Shown one piece after another: positions 1-8,590 of a stretch of DNA of 64,000 nucleotides. Position 1 is the first letter of the stretch; each line of letters opens with the position of its first letter. The notes under the pieces were generated by a model. The model saw nothing but the letters and a program-made list of their open reading frames with translations, was not told the DNA's origin and did no database searches. The stretch covers positions 51,955,260 to 52,019,259 of the forward strand of contig CM055100.1 in assembly GCA_029204225.1 (NCBI GenBank). Reading direction: 5' to 3'. Source of the stretch: Diphasiastrum complanatum. Taxonomy: Eukaryota; Streptophyta; Lycopodiopsida; Lycopodiales; Lycopodiaceae. The translations under genes and the position numbers were made by a program.

Positions 1-502
1 ACATCTCTTCATGCAGTCCTCCTGCCTATATTTGTCACACAGACATGCATGAGAATTGTACCACTTCTTTAGTTCCGTCAAGATCGGCTCCGGAAAAAAA
101 ATCCCTCCTGGAAACCGATTAATACTGCTTGACCATGAATAATGGTATTCAAGTTCCACAGAATCTGGGCTTACATTGCTGAAAGCCGAATGCCAAGTTG
201 ATAAGAGCGTATGACATGCATATTGTCCATGGAGAAAGAAAATCCAATTTTCTTCTAATCATAACCGGGAAACAATATACAAAACCAGGGTTACATTTTG
301 ACAAACGAGCACCAAGAAACCTAAGCTCCTCTAACATGGTGCTAATTACTTAAAATTTCTGAGTTAATTTCAAGAATCAACCTTTTAAGTTACAACCGTC
401 AGACTCAATCGACTCTTGGATAACTGTCATGCAACAATCCATGAATTACAGAATTGTCGATTGCCCCCTGGCTCCTACTCAACCTCACATATGCATGCCA
501 AA
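1..502. other. unassigned flank of inverted-repeat element
   Basis: I see no coding signal here. The open frames are short and low in complexity. It borders the outer end of the left arm of the inverted repeat that begins near 503. Confidence 0.4.
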
Positions 503-2478
503 AGCCCTAAGTTTTCTATACATAGATTCATCTAGAATAGAGTCCTAAGCATGGACCACCTATTCATAGAATTGCTATTGATAACTCTACACATGCATAC
601 ATTGTCTCATACCTTGTCTAAACTCCATTCAGTGTGTTTTGGGCCTTACAAGAATATTAGTTACTTTCGGGTCACATCCAGTATGATGTGGCATAACTAA
701 CAGCTTGATTTACTGGAGTACCGTATATCCAAGACTAGGAGTATACTGAATCCTACTTGCTGGCCATGGACATAATAGAATAATCGGGTGTGGATTGTGG
801 TACCCATCTGATAGGCATGCCAGTCATCCAAATAAAGGGATTCTCCAGAGATAATATCCTATAGTGATTATAGGACAACTAGATGATCATCAGATAAGGC
901 GGTTAAGGGTTTTTTGGAAGGAAAAGCTGATGGTATGGGACATCAGTAATTTTGGAAAGGGAATTCTAGGACTATAAAAATCTGATGATCAATGGTGTGT
1001 TTTAGTACCTAGTCGCGATATGGGAAAGAAGAAAACCATTCGATCAAATATGGGGTATTTTGGAAAATTTTGAGGTTTAATCTAGATCCCAATGTGGTAT
1101 CTCATTATTTACAAAATTAGAGGCCCTCAAATCTATTTCTCGCTTTCTTAATTAATCCTTTACTTCTTAGTAATTTCTCAAATATGGATATCAAACTGAT
1201 TTAGATGATTCTTTCCAGCATGAAGTTATTCTCTGAAAGACTATTATGTCATATAAATTACTACTTGTATGAATAGACTTGGAAGTCAGATAAATTCTAA
1301 AGTCAAAGTGGTTCAATGTCTTAAATCTTGGATATCTCTGATGCATAAATGGATTTAAGAGGAATGATAGTTTCTGTCACTCAGGTTGAAAATACTTGAA
1401 AAAAAAGTCCTGTTGGTAATAGAGTGAATCCCTTTGTGGAATGCACTTATTACTGACTTTTCATGGATTTGGATATTTTCATATGTCATCTTTCTAGTTA
1501 GCTTTTATGGAAATTGACAATTTCCTTAAAAGGAGAGGTGAAGTGATGGGATAATATTCTATCTAGGTATCTATTGGTTGCATAGCTTTTGGAAGAGAAC
1601 CAACTATGGTATAGAAATGAGATGTGGTCTGAAAGTAATTTCGGATAGATTCAGAGTAAGATGCCTAATTGGAACTTTTCGAAATATGAGGAATTATCTA
1701 GGGATTGTGTGGACAATCTAGAACTAGAACATGTTTGGAATTTGAATCATTATCTATAAGTAGTACAGTAAAAGGTTAAAAGTTACTAATTCCATTTTGA
1801 TTGGAATAGAAGTAAGTTTGATCAAAATTTAAGTCTGAGAGTTCTATATTGGATCAACCTAATCTTAGTTTAAGTACTAGGATCAAAGAGGGGTTAATCA
1901 GTGCAAAAAATTATGTAATTAGAGGTAAGTGGGATTGGAAAATTGCTGAGAGGGAATTTTATTTGTCTCAAAGATTTCTCGGATATGTTATTTACTCATG
2001 AGGATATAGCTGAGTTACAAGATCTCAGTGAGATATGTGAGTAACATATGTTGGTTCTGGAGGAATCTGCCAGATAAAAATGTGTTTATGTACTGGTGGG
2101 TCATAGTGAGATTATTCACATATGTGCACGATTAATCTTGTATGAATCTGATGTGTTTTCCTGGTTACTAGGGTTATTTGGTGCACTTACCCTAGTCAGT
2201 GAACATAAGCATATGATCAAGTATTGGTTTGACATATACTTCCTAGTCTTGGATACACGGTACTCCAGTAAATCAAGCTGTTAGTTATGCCATGTCATAC
2301 TGGATGTGACCTGAAAGTAACCAATATCCTTGTGAGGCCTAGAACACACTAAATGGAGTTTAGACATGGTATGAGACAGTGTATGCATGTGTAGAGTTAT
2401 CAATATCAATTCTATGAATAGGTGGTCCATGCTTAGGACTCTATTATAGGTGAATCTATGTATAGAATACTTAGGGCT
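503..2478. mobile_element. long inverted-repeat (foldback/TIR-like) element
   Basis: The segment 503-758 reappears as its reverse complement at about 2236-2478. The match is close to 90 percent by eye, with a few small indels. Both arms share recognisable blocks such as GGTGGTCCATGCTTAGGACT on one strand and its complement on the other. About 1.48 kb of AT-rich DNA lies between the arms and shows no transposase-like frame. Long terminal inverted repeats around a non-coding core are typical of non-autonomous foldback or Mutator-like DNA transposons, but two oppositely oriented fragments of one longer repeat would look the same. I could not find a convincing target-site duplication: the outer flanks (ATGCCAAA on the left, ATGCAGGG on the right) resemble each other only loosely. 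Confidence 0.6.
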
Positions 2479-2712
2479 ATGCAGGGCTATGTGCCCAGGT
2501 TGCTTTTGGCTCTATATATTGAGGCCAAACTCGTCCTACTCCTTATTGTGATCATTGATTCATTGCCAGAGTTTCACTCTACATTCATGCTTCTTATTCC
2601 TTGGCTTGGGGGTGAAGCTTCTAGAGTTGATTTGTTGCTTCTACTTGGTTGGGTGGTTGCTCCATAGTGTGTTTTCCATTGTGTGTTATATTGTAAGCAG
2701 GATCTTAGGGAG
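2479..2712 (+). other. promoter/LTR-like stretch between inverted repeat and Copia-1
   Basis: This runs on from the right arm without a match in the left arm. It has a TATA-like string (CTCTATATATTG, near 2510) followed by T-rich sequence, so it could be a promoter end of the same repeat or an LTR remnant. There is no supported gene. It meets the truncated 3' side of Copia-1 near 2713. Confidence 0.25.
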
Positions 2713-3170
2713 CTTACCTTATAGTCATAGTCTCTGTCAATCTGTAAGCCAAAATAACATCTGGTTTCTCCTGTCTTCTCATCCACGATGTGAATCCTGA
2801 GATCATAAGTGGCTACATATGCAAACAGTAGACATAGGGACGAATGTTTCACAATAAAGGAGAAGGTCTCAGCATTGTCGATACCATATTTTTGAGAAAA
2901 ATCCTCCGCTACAAGTCTGGCTTTATACTTTGAAACATTTTCATTCAGTCCATACTTCAACTTGTATATCCATTTGCATTGTACAGTTCTTCGCTTATCT
3001 GGTAATGGCTGCAATGTCCATACCTCATTCTTCTTCATGGATTCCATCTCTTCATTCATGGCTTGGATCCATTTGTCCTTCTCTGGACATTCAATTTCTT
3101 CTTCACGTTTGTGGTTCTCCACTGAATCCACAACAATCTTCAAATGTAGAAGCTGAGCTACATGGCACAA
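2713..3170 (-). pseudogene. Copia-1 reverse transcriptase remnant
   Basis: The frame starts in the linker and enters the RT with the usual copia opening: WIQAMNEEMESMKKNEVW, then CKWIYKLKYG and KYKARLVAEDFSQKYGID. After the VATYDLRIHIVD segment it jumps straight to a piece from further on in RT (CYFGLQIDRD), so the palm with the YxDD catalytic motif is deleted. After about 2713 the frame reads unrelated sequence. Family membership is clear; activity is excluded. Confidence 0.8.
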
Positions 3171-3270
3171 ATCTTGCTGGCGCTCTTCGCTCTTTTATTG
3201 ATCTTCTGGGAGATCCTTCTGGTATTGCAATGCTCTTGCCTTTATTTGTTCTGCTAGGTCCGGAACCGTT

Positions 3271-4029
3271 TCAGTTTACAAGTGTTGTAGCAGTAGGCTG
3301 GCTTGCGAATCTTTCTTCGTCTGATTCGTCGCTCAACTGAGGTGCAACTCGAACATCTTTGTCTGAGTGTTCGTGTTCTGCTTCCTCTATCGCGGTTGGT
3401 AGACCATAACATTGTCTTCCAAGGACTTCATACCTGACAGGATCATTGTTGGCCATTGTTCTGGTCTCATCGAACTTGACGTCTTTGACAGTCTTCACTG
3501 TGTTTGTCTCTGGCATATAGATTCTGCAGTATGACAAATGATTGTCATATCCTACAAGATATTCTTGTTCTGCTTTCTCATCAAGCTTCTTTCGAAGCTT
3601 GTCAAGAACATGTGCATATGCTGCACAACCAAAGATTCGAATATGAGTTAGATTCAGTTTTCTACCCCACCATAGTTCGTGTGGTGTTGTATGAGAAACA
3701 CCTGATTTTCTTGTCCCTTTTTGAATGTAGGCAGTTGTAGCTACTGCTTTAGCCCACAACACTCTTGGAGCCTTCGAATAGGCCATCATGCACCTAGCGG
3801 CTTCCATGACAGTCATGTTCTTTCTTTCTGCAATACCATTGTGCTGCAGTGTATAGGATGTTGTCCTTCTCTGAGTGATTCCTTGATCATTGTAGAAATC
3901 AGTGAATCGGTTTGAGATGTATTTTCCACCTTGATATGTTCTGATCCACTTCACTTTATTTCTTGTGCATCTTTCTGCCCAGCTCATGCAGGTGGTCAAA
4001 TTTCCATGATTCAATTTTTCATCATCCAT
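3271..4029 (-). pseudogene. Copia-1 integrase remnant (rve core, C-terminal half)
   Basis: Integrase would insert retroelement cDNA into the chromosome. The frame contains NKVKWIRTYQGGKYISN, where the family has RTDxGGEY, so the second catalytic Asp is Tyr. The third catalytic residue survives in HNGIAERKN, followed by the conserved LWAKAVATTAYIQ and HIRIFGCAAYAHV segments and the VGYDNHLSYCRIY motif. The N-terminal HHCC zinc finger and the first catalytic Asp are absent because the DNA jumps from the end of gag into the core. Confidence 0.85.
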
Positions 4030-4207
4030 CTTCGAGCTTTCTGGCTTTTCGACGTGTCTTCGGGTTTAGCTAGCACAAATCGACAGTATATACTTTGCGT
4101 TTGCATCCCACGCATATTTTCTTGTTGCCATTCTATTGTTTGGGCTTTCCTTTGTTCTTCCATCTGCCTCTGTTGGCTCCCTCTGCTTGCTGGTCTCGAT
4201 CCTGCCT

Positions 4208-4894
4208 TCAGTCTGGCTCCCTCTTAGGCTTGAACTGCTTCTTTGGCTTTTCTTTGTTGCTGTAGAGAGCTTGGTCAGAAGCGTCTTTGTGATCAAGGTG
4301 CTCACGAGCTTCGACTTCCTCTCGAATCTCGATCACTGCCTTTTCGAGTGTCATAGCTAGATCCTTTGCTAGCAATGTTTGGGTTGTTTGGAAAGATCTT
4401 GGTAAAGCTCGTAGTAGGTAGGTAAGCTGCTTCTCTACTGATACTGATCCGATGTTGTGTAATGAAAGAAACAGATCCTTCATCTTTCTGATAAAGGAGG
4501 TGAGGTCTTTGCCATCCCATTGTAGGTTTGTCAGCTGATCTTCAAGAAGCATGATCTGACTACGTGATTTCGTCTGAAATCTTGTGAGCAAAGTATCCCA
4601 GATCTCTCTTGCATTGGAGAGTGTAGCCAAGTCAAGTGTGAGAATATCTTCAATGGATGATGACAACACGGCTACTGCCTTGTCGCTCTTTTTTTTCCAT
4701 TCGCGTAGCTCCTTGCCTGTAGTTGCTGGCATTTCTTTGGTGCCATCTACCCAGGCCCATAGCCCTTTTCCCTTCAATATGAGAGAGGTCTTTATCTTCC
4801 ATGCTAGGAAGTTCGACCCTGATGAGTCGAGAATTGTACAGATCTTTGATTGTATACTGCTTATTGAAGCCATTGCCTTGAACTGTGTTCTCAC
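4208..4894 (-). CDS. Copia-1 Gag (capsid, UBN2/retrotran_gag-like)
   Basis: About 228 codons. The likely start is the second Met (MASISS, near 4870), because copia Gag proteins usually begin close to this point. Typical features in order are NFLAWKIKTSLILKGKGLW (the motif around the first Trp), then AREIWDTLLTRFQTKS, LLEDQLTNLQWDG and a Lys/Arg-rich tail. No CCHC zinc knuckle is readable; downstream frames around 4066-4210 hold only a decayed CVGC-like piece. It would form the cytoplasmic virus-like particle. It is open but sits in a dead element. Confidence 0.8.
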   Translation of the reverse strand: MRTQFKAMASISSIQSKICTILDSSGSNFLAWKIKTSLILKGKGLWAWVDGTKEMPATTGKELREWKKKSDKAVAVLSSSIEDILTLDLATLSNAREIWDTLLTRFQTKSRSQIMLLEDQLTNLQWDGKDLTSFIRKMKDLFLSLHNIGSVSVEKQLTYLLRALPRSFQTTQTLLAKDLAMTLEKAVIEIREEVEAREHLDHKDASDQALYSNKEKPKKQFKPKREPD

Positions 4895-4989
4895 TTGTTA
4901 CTGGTTCTTTGTCTTGAATGCTTTGCCTCCTGGATTCGATAGCTTTGCAGCTATATCAGACTATAAGATGTTCTGATTACTAAATCTAC

Positions 4990-5002
4990 GGCTCTGATAC
5001 CA
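4990..5002 (-). other. Copia-1 primer-binding site (initiator-Met tRNA)
   Basis: Read on the minus strand this is TGGTATCAGAGCC, complementary to the 3' end of plant initiator-Met tRNA and the commonest copia primer site. It lies one base inside the 5' LTR and fixes the element's orientation. Confidence 0.9.
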
Positions 5003-5003
5003 C

Positions 5004-5628
5004 TGATGAGGATTCGCGACTTTTGAACGAATGAAACGTGATCACCTGATGCGAACACTACGCGATGAATTCAGATGGAGTTTAAATTTGATTGCTGGTC
5101 ACTGCCGGCTATATCATTCCTACAATCCTCCAGAATGTAGAGAGACATTGCTAACCTATGTTTAAGTTAATTCAGCATTCAACAAGATTGAACCTATGTG
5201 CGGAATAGATAAACAAGCGAATGAGATACACGAACAATGTGCAGACAATAATTCAATCGAGATCAGACAATTTGAATGATATGTGCATAACAGCTACAAC
5301 ATCATCTATTGATCCTCTTGTTCAAGCACTGTGTGACAGACCCACACAGTGCATTGGCATGAGAGAAGTAGTGTTCTCCCACGAACAATGTCTCGCTTAC
5401 TAGCGGACTTCTTGGATCTCTGTGGATCTTGCTTACAATGTCTCGCTCTCTGGCGGACTTCTCTATTCTGTATTTTTCTTTCTGTATCTTCTTGTATCTT
5501 TAGTGCATCTAGCAATTACATATATTCAGAGTAACATTTTTGATTAGATAGATTAGGCAATCTAAGACTAACCACAGATTACAAGAGTGGCGGACTAGGC
5601 ACGTCCTAACGTTCTTCTGTTGATGTCA
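5004..5628 (-). repeat. Copia-1 5' LTR
   Basis: About 625 bp ending one base from the primer-binding site. On the minus strand it starts TGACATCAAC and ends CCTCATCA, giving the usual TG...CA ends with a short inverted match. The right boundary rests only on the TG/CA rule because there is no second LTR to compare. Confidence 0.65.
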
Positions 5629-5858
5629 CCATATCATATCAGGAGACTGTACTTCATGGTACTTGTTTGATCTTCCTGGTCCTTTGGAGCATGAAGAGTC
5701 GAAAGTTTTTCGTTTCGCGTTGTTTGACCTTCTCCTATTGTTCGTGTTGTTCATGTTGTTTGCGAACATTTCGTCTATTTGTTCTTCATTTTCATCAGGT
5801 TGGGAGTCGAGAGCTAGTAGAGCTTTGGTAATAGAAACACTTTGTTTCTTCAAAAACC
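5629..5858. other. short unassigned stretch between Copia-1 LTR and ParB/methylase pseudogene
   Basis: A minus-strand frame of 83 codons (5877-5626), rich in Asn, Lys and Arg, crosses this stretch. I do not recognise it. No promoter is evident on the plus strand for the gene beginning at 5859, and any upstream sequence may have been displaced by Copia-1. Confidence 0.3.
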
Positions 5859-6605
5859 ATGACTCCCAAGGGCACACATACTAGCTCCAAGAAGAAACCC
5901 CAGCCCCAGGCTTCTAAGTTAAATCTACCTGGGGCAAAAATCAATCTTGAGCTGGCCAGTTGGGATGTAGCAAAAATGCGTGTTGTGATTCATGAAACCA
6001 AAAAAATCCAAGCCACAACTTTTATTCTTGATATTGAACAATGTGACAGGCCCCCCATTGACCCAGCCATCGGTGACAAGCCCATGGAGGTTAGGGAGCC
6101 CAATTCCTCCCATGTACATAATTTAAAGATAAAATTTAAGGACCCACCCAAGCCATAGTTACCCCCTTTATTGTCCTTGTTGACCTTGTTGATTGTCCGA
6201 TAGTGGCAAATTTTGATATTCAGTGTATAGATACCTGCAATTTTTTTGTTTTGGGCGGAATTCATAGCTTGCAAGCCAGAAAGGAGCTCTTAATTGAGTA
6301 TTCTCATGTATAGTCTTTTAGACAAGTTAGTGCTATAGTATTTGCCGAGCTGACTGTTGAGGAAGCCAAGCTCCTTGCATGGGACCATAATATTGACTAG
6401 GATTACAGATTGAAGATGTCTGTTATAGAAGAAGTCAGATTATTCCATAAGGAGTACCTGAGGCTTCACAAAGAAGGGGACAAAACAAACGTACAATTGA
6501 AGTGCCTTTGTGCACAGGAGATTGGGCTACTCTTGGATGAAAAAATCCAGCCTCCTCATTGACGAAGTATGATAATTTTTTTCAGTTGGCCTTCCAAAGG
6601 AGCAT
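5859..6605 (+). pseudogene. exon 1: ParB-like (ParBc/sulfiredoxin-fold) domain
   Basis: The frame opens at ATG 5859, with a Lys/Gln/Pro-rich lead. It then shows the ParB-like order: an ILDIEQCDRPPIDP segment, a strand reading TPFIVLVDLVDC after a frameshift at about 6156, the diagnostic FFVLGGIHSLQARKELL (family pattern: hydrophobic strand, G-x-x-R/H, then A-x-x) and finally AIVFAELTVEEAKLLAWDHN with a following helix. ParB domains bind CTP or act as nucleases in bacteria; in methylase fusions the role is not settled. Stops at 6311-6313 and 6398-6400 and a second shift near 6555 break it. The likely donor is GTAATT at 6606. Confidence 0.6.
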
Positions 6606-6699
6606 GTAATTTTTGTTTACTATTAGTGACATTGTTCTTCTCTTCGACATTATTCTTAAATCAAAATAAAATCCTTTAGCAATTTTTTTTTTGTTTCAG

Positions 6700-7045
6700 A
6701 TTTGGGACCTTGTAGATAAAATTTTCGACAAGTGGGACAGATCAAAGGATGTTGTTGTGAGTGTCCTGTCGAGAGTTGCTGATGGACAACTCAGCCTTGT
6801 TGAGATGGGAAAAGAATTTCAAAGGTGATTTTGTTTTTTTAATTCTAAATTCTTATTTTTAACTCATGTGCAAAATCTTTAATCTAATCATTGTAGTTTT
6901 TCTCAGACACAAGCTTCTCATGAAAGTGCAAGAGGCTATGGTCAAGAGCCTCAACTGCCAGGATTGGGAGGAATGCCAAAGGCTGTACCCAGACAGCTCA
7001 AAAGATGAAGAGCTCCAAAGATTTCTTATTTTATCCAGGGATATG
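6700..7045 (+). pseudogene. exons 2 and 3 of the ParB-methylase pseudogene
   Basis: Exon 2 (6700-6824) follows a T-rich tract ending TTTCAG and reads IWDLVDKIFDKWDRSK before the donor AAAG/GTGATT. Exon 3 (6907-7045) follows TTTTTCTCAG and reads RHKLLMKVQEAM, then NCQDWEECQRLYPDS, ending at ATG/GTAAGG. Both are open across their length with consistent GT-AG borders, which argues that this was a spliced gene and not a processed copy. The helical linker has no domain I recognise. Confidence 0.55.
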
Positions 7046-7415
7046 GTAAGGCTCTCTTACAAATTTTAATTTTAAATTACCAATTTGCAAACATTGTTTA
7101 TGCTAAGCATGGGTGTTTTTTCTTAACTATTTCTTAAATTGTTATTTTTGACATCATTATTCAACTTTTAAGTACAAGTTTAGCATTTGAGAGACCCATG
7201 CATAGCATAAGTGTATTTCTAATATAGTAACTTCTCTTGTAGACAATTGAGAGACTCATGCTTATAGCATAAATGTATTTCTATTGTCATTTATTTTCTT
7301 TTATATTATTGTTTTTTCAAATCAACATTCATGCTTAGCATAAGTTCATGTCATTAGTAACAAAGTTAACATTTGAATGTCATGCTTAGCATAAGTGTAC
7401 TTCTATTTTTCACAG
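7046..7415 (+). repeat. intron with repeated CATGCTTAGCATAAGT units
   Basis: The intron between exons 3 and 4 holds at least four copies of a short unit close to CATGCTTAGCATAAGTGTA (near 7105, 7200, 7330 and 7381), separated by T-rich DNA that includes CTTCTATTTTT-like tracts. It ends in TTTTTCACAG. Confidence 0.55.
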
Positions 7416-7862
7416 AGTTCTAAAGATAAAAAGAGTGGGCAGCTTCCAGAACAGTTTAGAACCCATCTTCAGAAAGCCAAGGCCGAGAAAAAACACAGAG
7501 AATCACAACAGACTGGAGACTCAAATGTTGATGATGATCCCAAAGAAACGTTTATTTCCAAGTCTGTTGATGATCCTCCTTGTTTTTATACAATACAAAA
7601 AGGTGATGCAAGAGAGATAACCAAGTTTGTAAAAAGAAGACCTGACACTCTCTGGATCACGGATATTCCGTACGGGTTTATACTTGCGGGTTCATTGAAT
7701 GATGATCACCCATTTAAGTACACTGAAGTGAAAGAAGTCGTTGTTGGTTTCCTGGGGGTCACTACTTTGGAGGATAGTGATATTTCACTCCAGTTGGCAA
7801 CAAGTAGGTGTTCACAAGGCCCTATTGGAAGTCTGCAATGCAGAGATAAAGAACGCCATTTG
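7416..7862 (+). pseudogene. exon 4: methylase catalytic (DPPY-type) region
   Basis: After a charged linker (KKSGQLPEQFRTHLQKAKAE and following) the frame reads FYTIQKGDAREITKFV, matching the conserved start of N4/N6 methylase domains (a Gly-Asp pair with a following acidic residue). It continues with TLWITDIPYGFILAG. The family motif is D/N/S-P-P-Y; here the first Pro is Ile. The helix that follows (KYTEVKEVVVGFLGVTT) fits the domain. The exon is completely open for 149 codons and ends at TTG/GTAAGT. Confidence 0.6.
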
Positions 7863-7966
7863 GTAAGTACTGATTGTAATTAAACATATATAGTCACAAG
7901 TCGATTTATTATTTTAAACATGTTATGTTATCTGGTTTTTTGACTTTTTGCATTTGATGTTTGTAG

Positions 7967-8590
7967 GTACAAACCAAATGTGCGCAATTCTGGTGGTGCA
8001 CTTCTCTTAATGAGATCGAATATCTCAGCATCGGTTACTTCTCCCTCGATGGAAAGAGATCCATGTTGCATTACAACACTGTAGGAAACACCGATTTTGG
8101 AAATCATTTCGATTTTTCTACAGTGACAAAAAAACTTAAAAATCCAATGACTGGTTTCGTGGCTTGACCATATCAAAAGCCATAACAACTTGTAAATAAA
8201 CTTAATTAAAATGTTTTCTCATCCCACAGATTGGATTTTAGATTTATTTTAGTGGCACTACTAGTGCATGTGCTATCCAAAAGGGCAGACATGTTGCGGT
8301 CTCAAAATAAGATGAGAGTTTAGCAAGTTTTATTAAGATGAGGCTAGGTGGTATTTCAGTTTTGCCCGATGAGTTTCAAGAGGTTGGCAAGTTGGGCCCC
8401 TCTGAGGATGGTATCGTTCCATTTGTTAAGGACCTCAACCACCTGCCAGTGTTGTTGGTGATGAAGGAGAACTGGTCGAGGTGGTCGAGCAAAGCTACAA
8501 AGTGATTGAAGAAATTGTATCTGTTTAAGACGGGACAACACCTCCAACAAACACAAGGGTTGGAAGCGTTGCTACTCCAGATCTAAATGA
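7967..8590 (+). pseudogene. exons 5-6: methylase C-terminal part with SAM motif
   Basis: Exon 5 starts after TGTTTGTAG and reads EYLSIGYFSLDGKRSMLHYN before two stops near 8166 and 8184. The last exon begins after CCCACAG (8230) with ILDLF; then, one frame over, SGTTSACAIQKGRHVAV and DESLASFIKMRL. This matches methylase motif I (D-x-F-x-G-S-G-T-T, small residues, then an acidic residue and a helix ending Arg-Leu). A tail reading GGISVLPDEFQEVGKLGP follows. The proposed last intron, about 38 bp, is unusually short, so exons 5 and 6 may be contiguous with a deletion. Confidence 0.55.

Larger units (their letters stand above)
2713..5628 (-). mobile_element. Copia-1: 5' LTR-gag-integrase-RT, internally deleted
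   Basis: A Ty1/copia retrotransposon read from right to left: LTR (5004-5628), primer-binding site (4990-5002), gag (4894-4208), integrase remnant (4029-3271) and a short reverse transcriptase remnant ending near 2713. Protease, the integrase zinc-binding region with the first catalytic Asp, most of RT, RNase H and the 3' LTR are missing, so it cannot be autonomous. Its left end is joined to the inverted-repeat region; its right end abuts the ParB/methylase pseudogene region. Confidence 0.85.
5859..8590 (+). pseudogene. decayed ParB-like domain + N4/N6 DNA methylase gene, with introns
   Basis: Pieces of one protein can be followed through GT-AG exons. Exon 1 (5859-6605) carries a ParB-like domain. 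Exons 2 (6700-6824) and 3 (6907-7045) encode an amphipathic linker. Exon 4 (7416-7862) carries a DPPY-type methylase catalytic motif as DIPYGF. Exon 5 (from 7967) encodes the middle of the methylase. The last exon (from about 8230) carries the SAM-binding motif ILDLF..SGTT and the strand that follows it. DPPY before the SAM motif is the permuted order of beta-type N4-cytosine/N6-adenine DNA methylases. Lesions: shift near 6156, in-frame stops 6311 and 6398, shift near 6555, TGA and TAA near 8166 and 8184, shift and stop in the last exon. ParB-methylase fusions are known from phage and bacterial mobile DNA; spliced introns here mean a nuclear gene or a eukaryotic transposon gene. The product would be predicted to methylate DNA when intact. 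Confidence 0.6.

Noticed and set aside
7046-7415. Short repeats near CATGCTTAGCATAAGT as a CRISPR-like array
   Set aside because: Copies are few, unevenly spaced and diverged, in a plant intron; an ordinary local repeat explains them.
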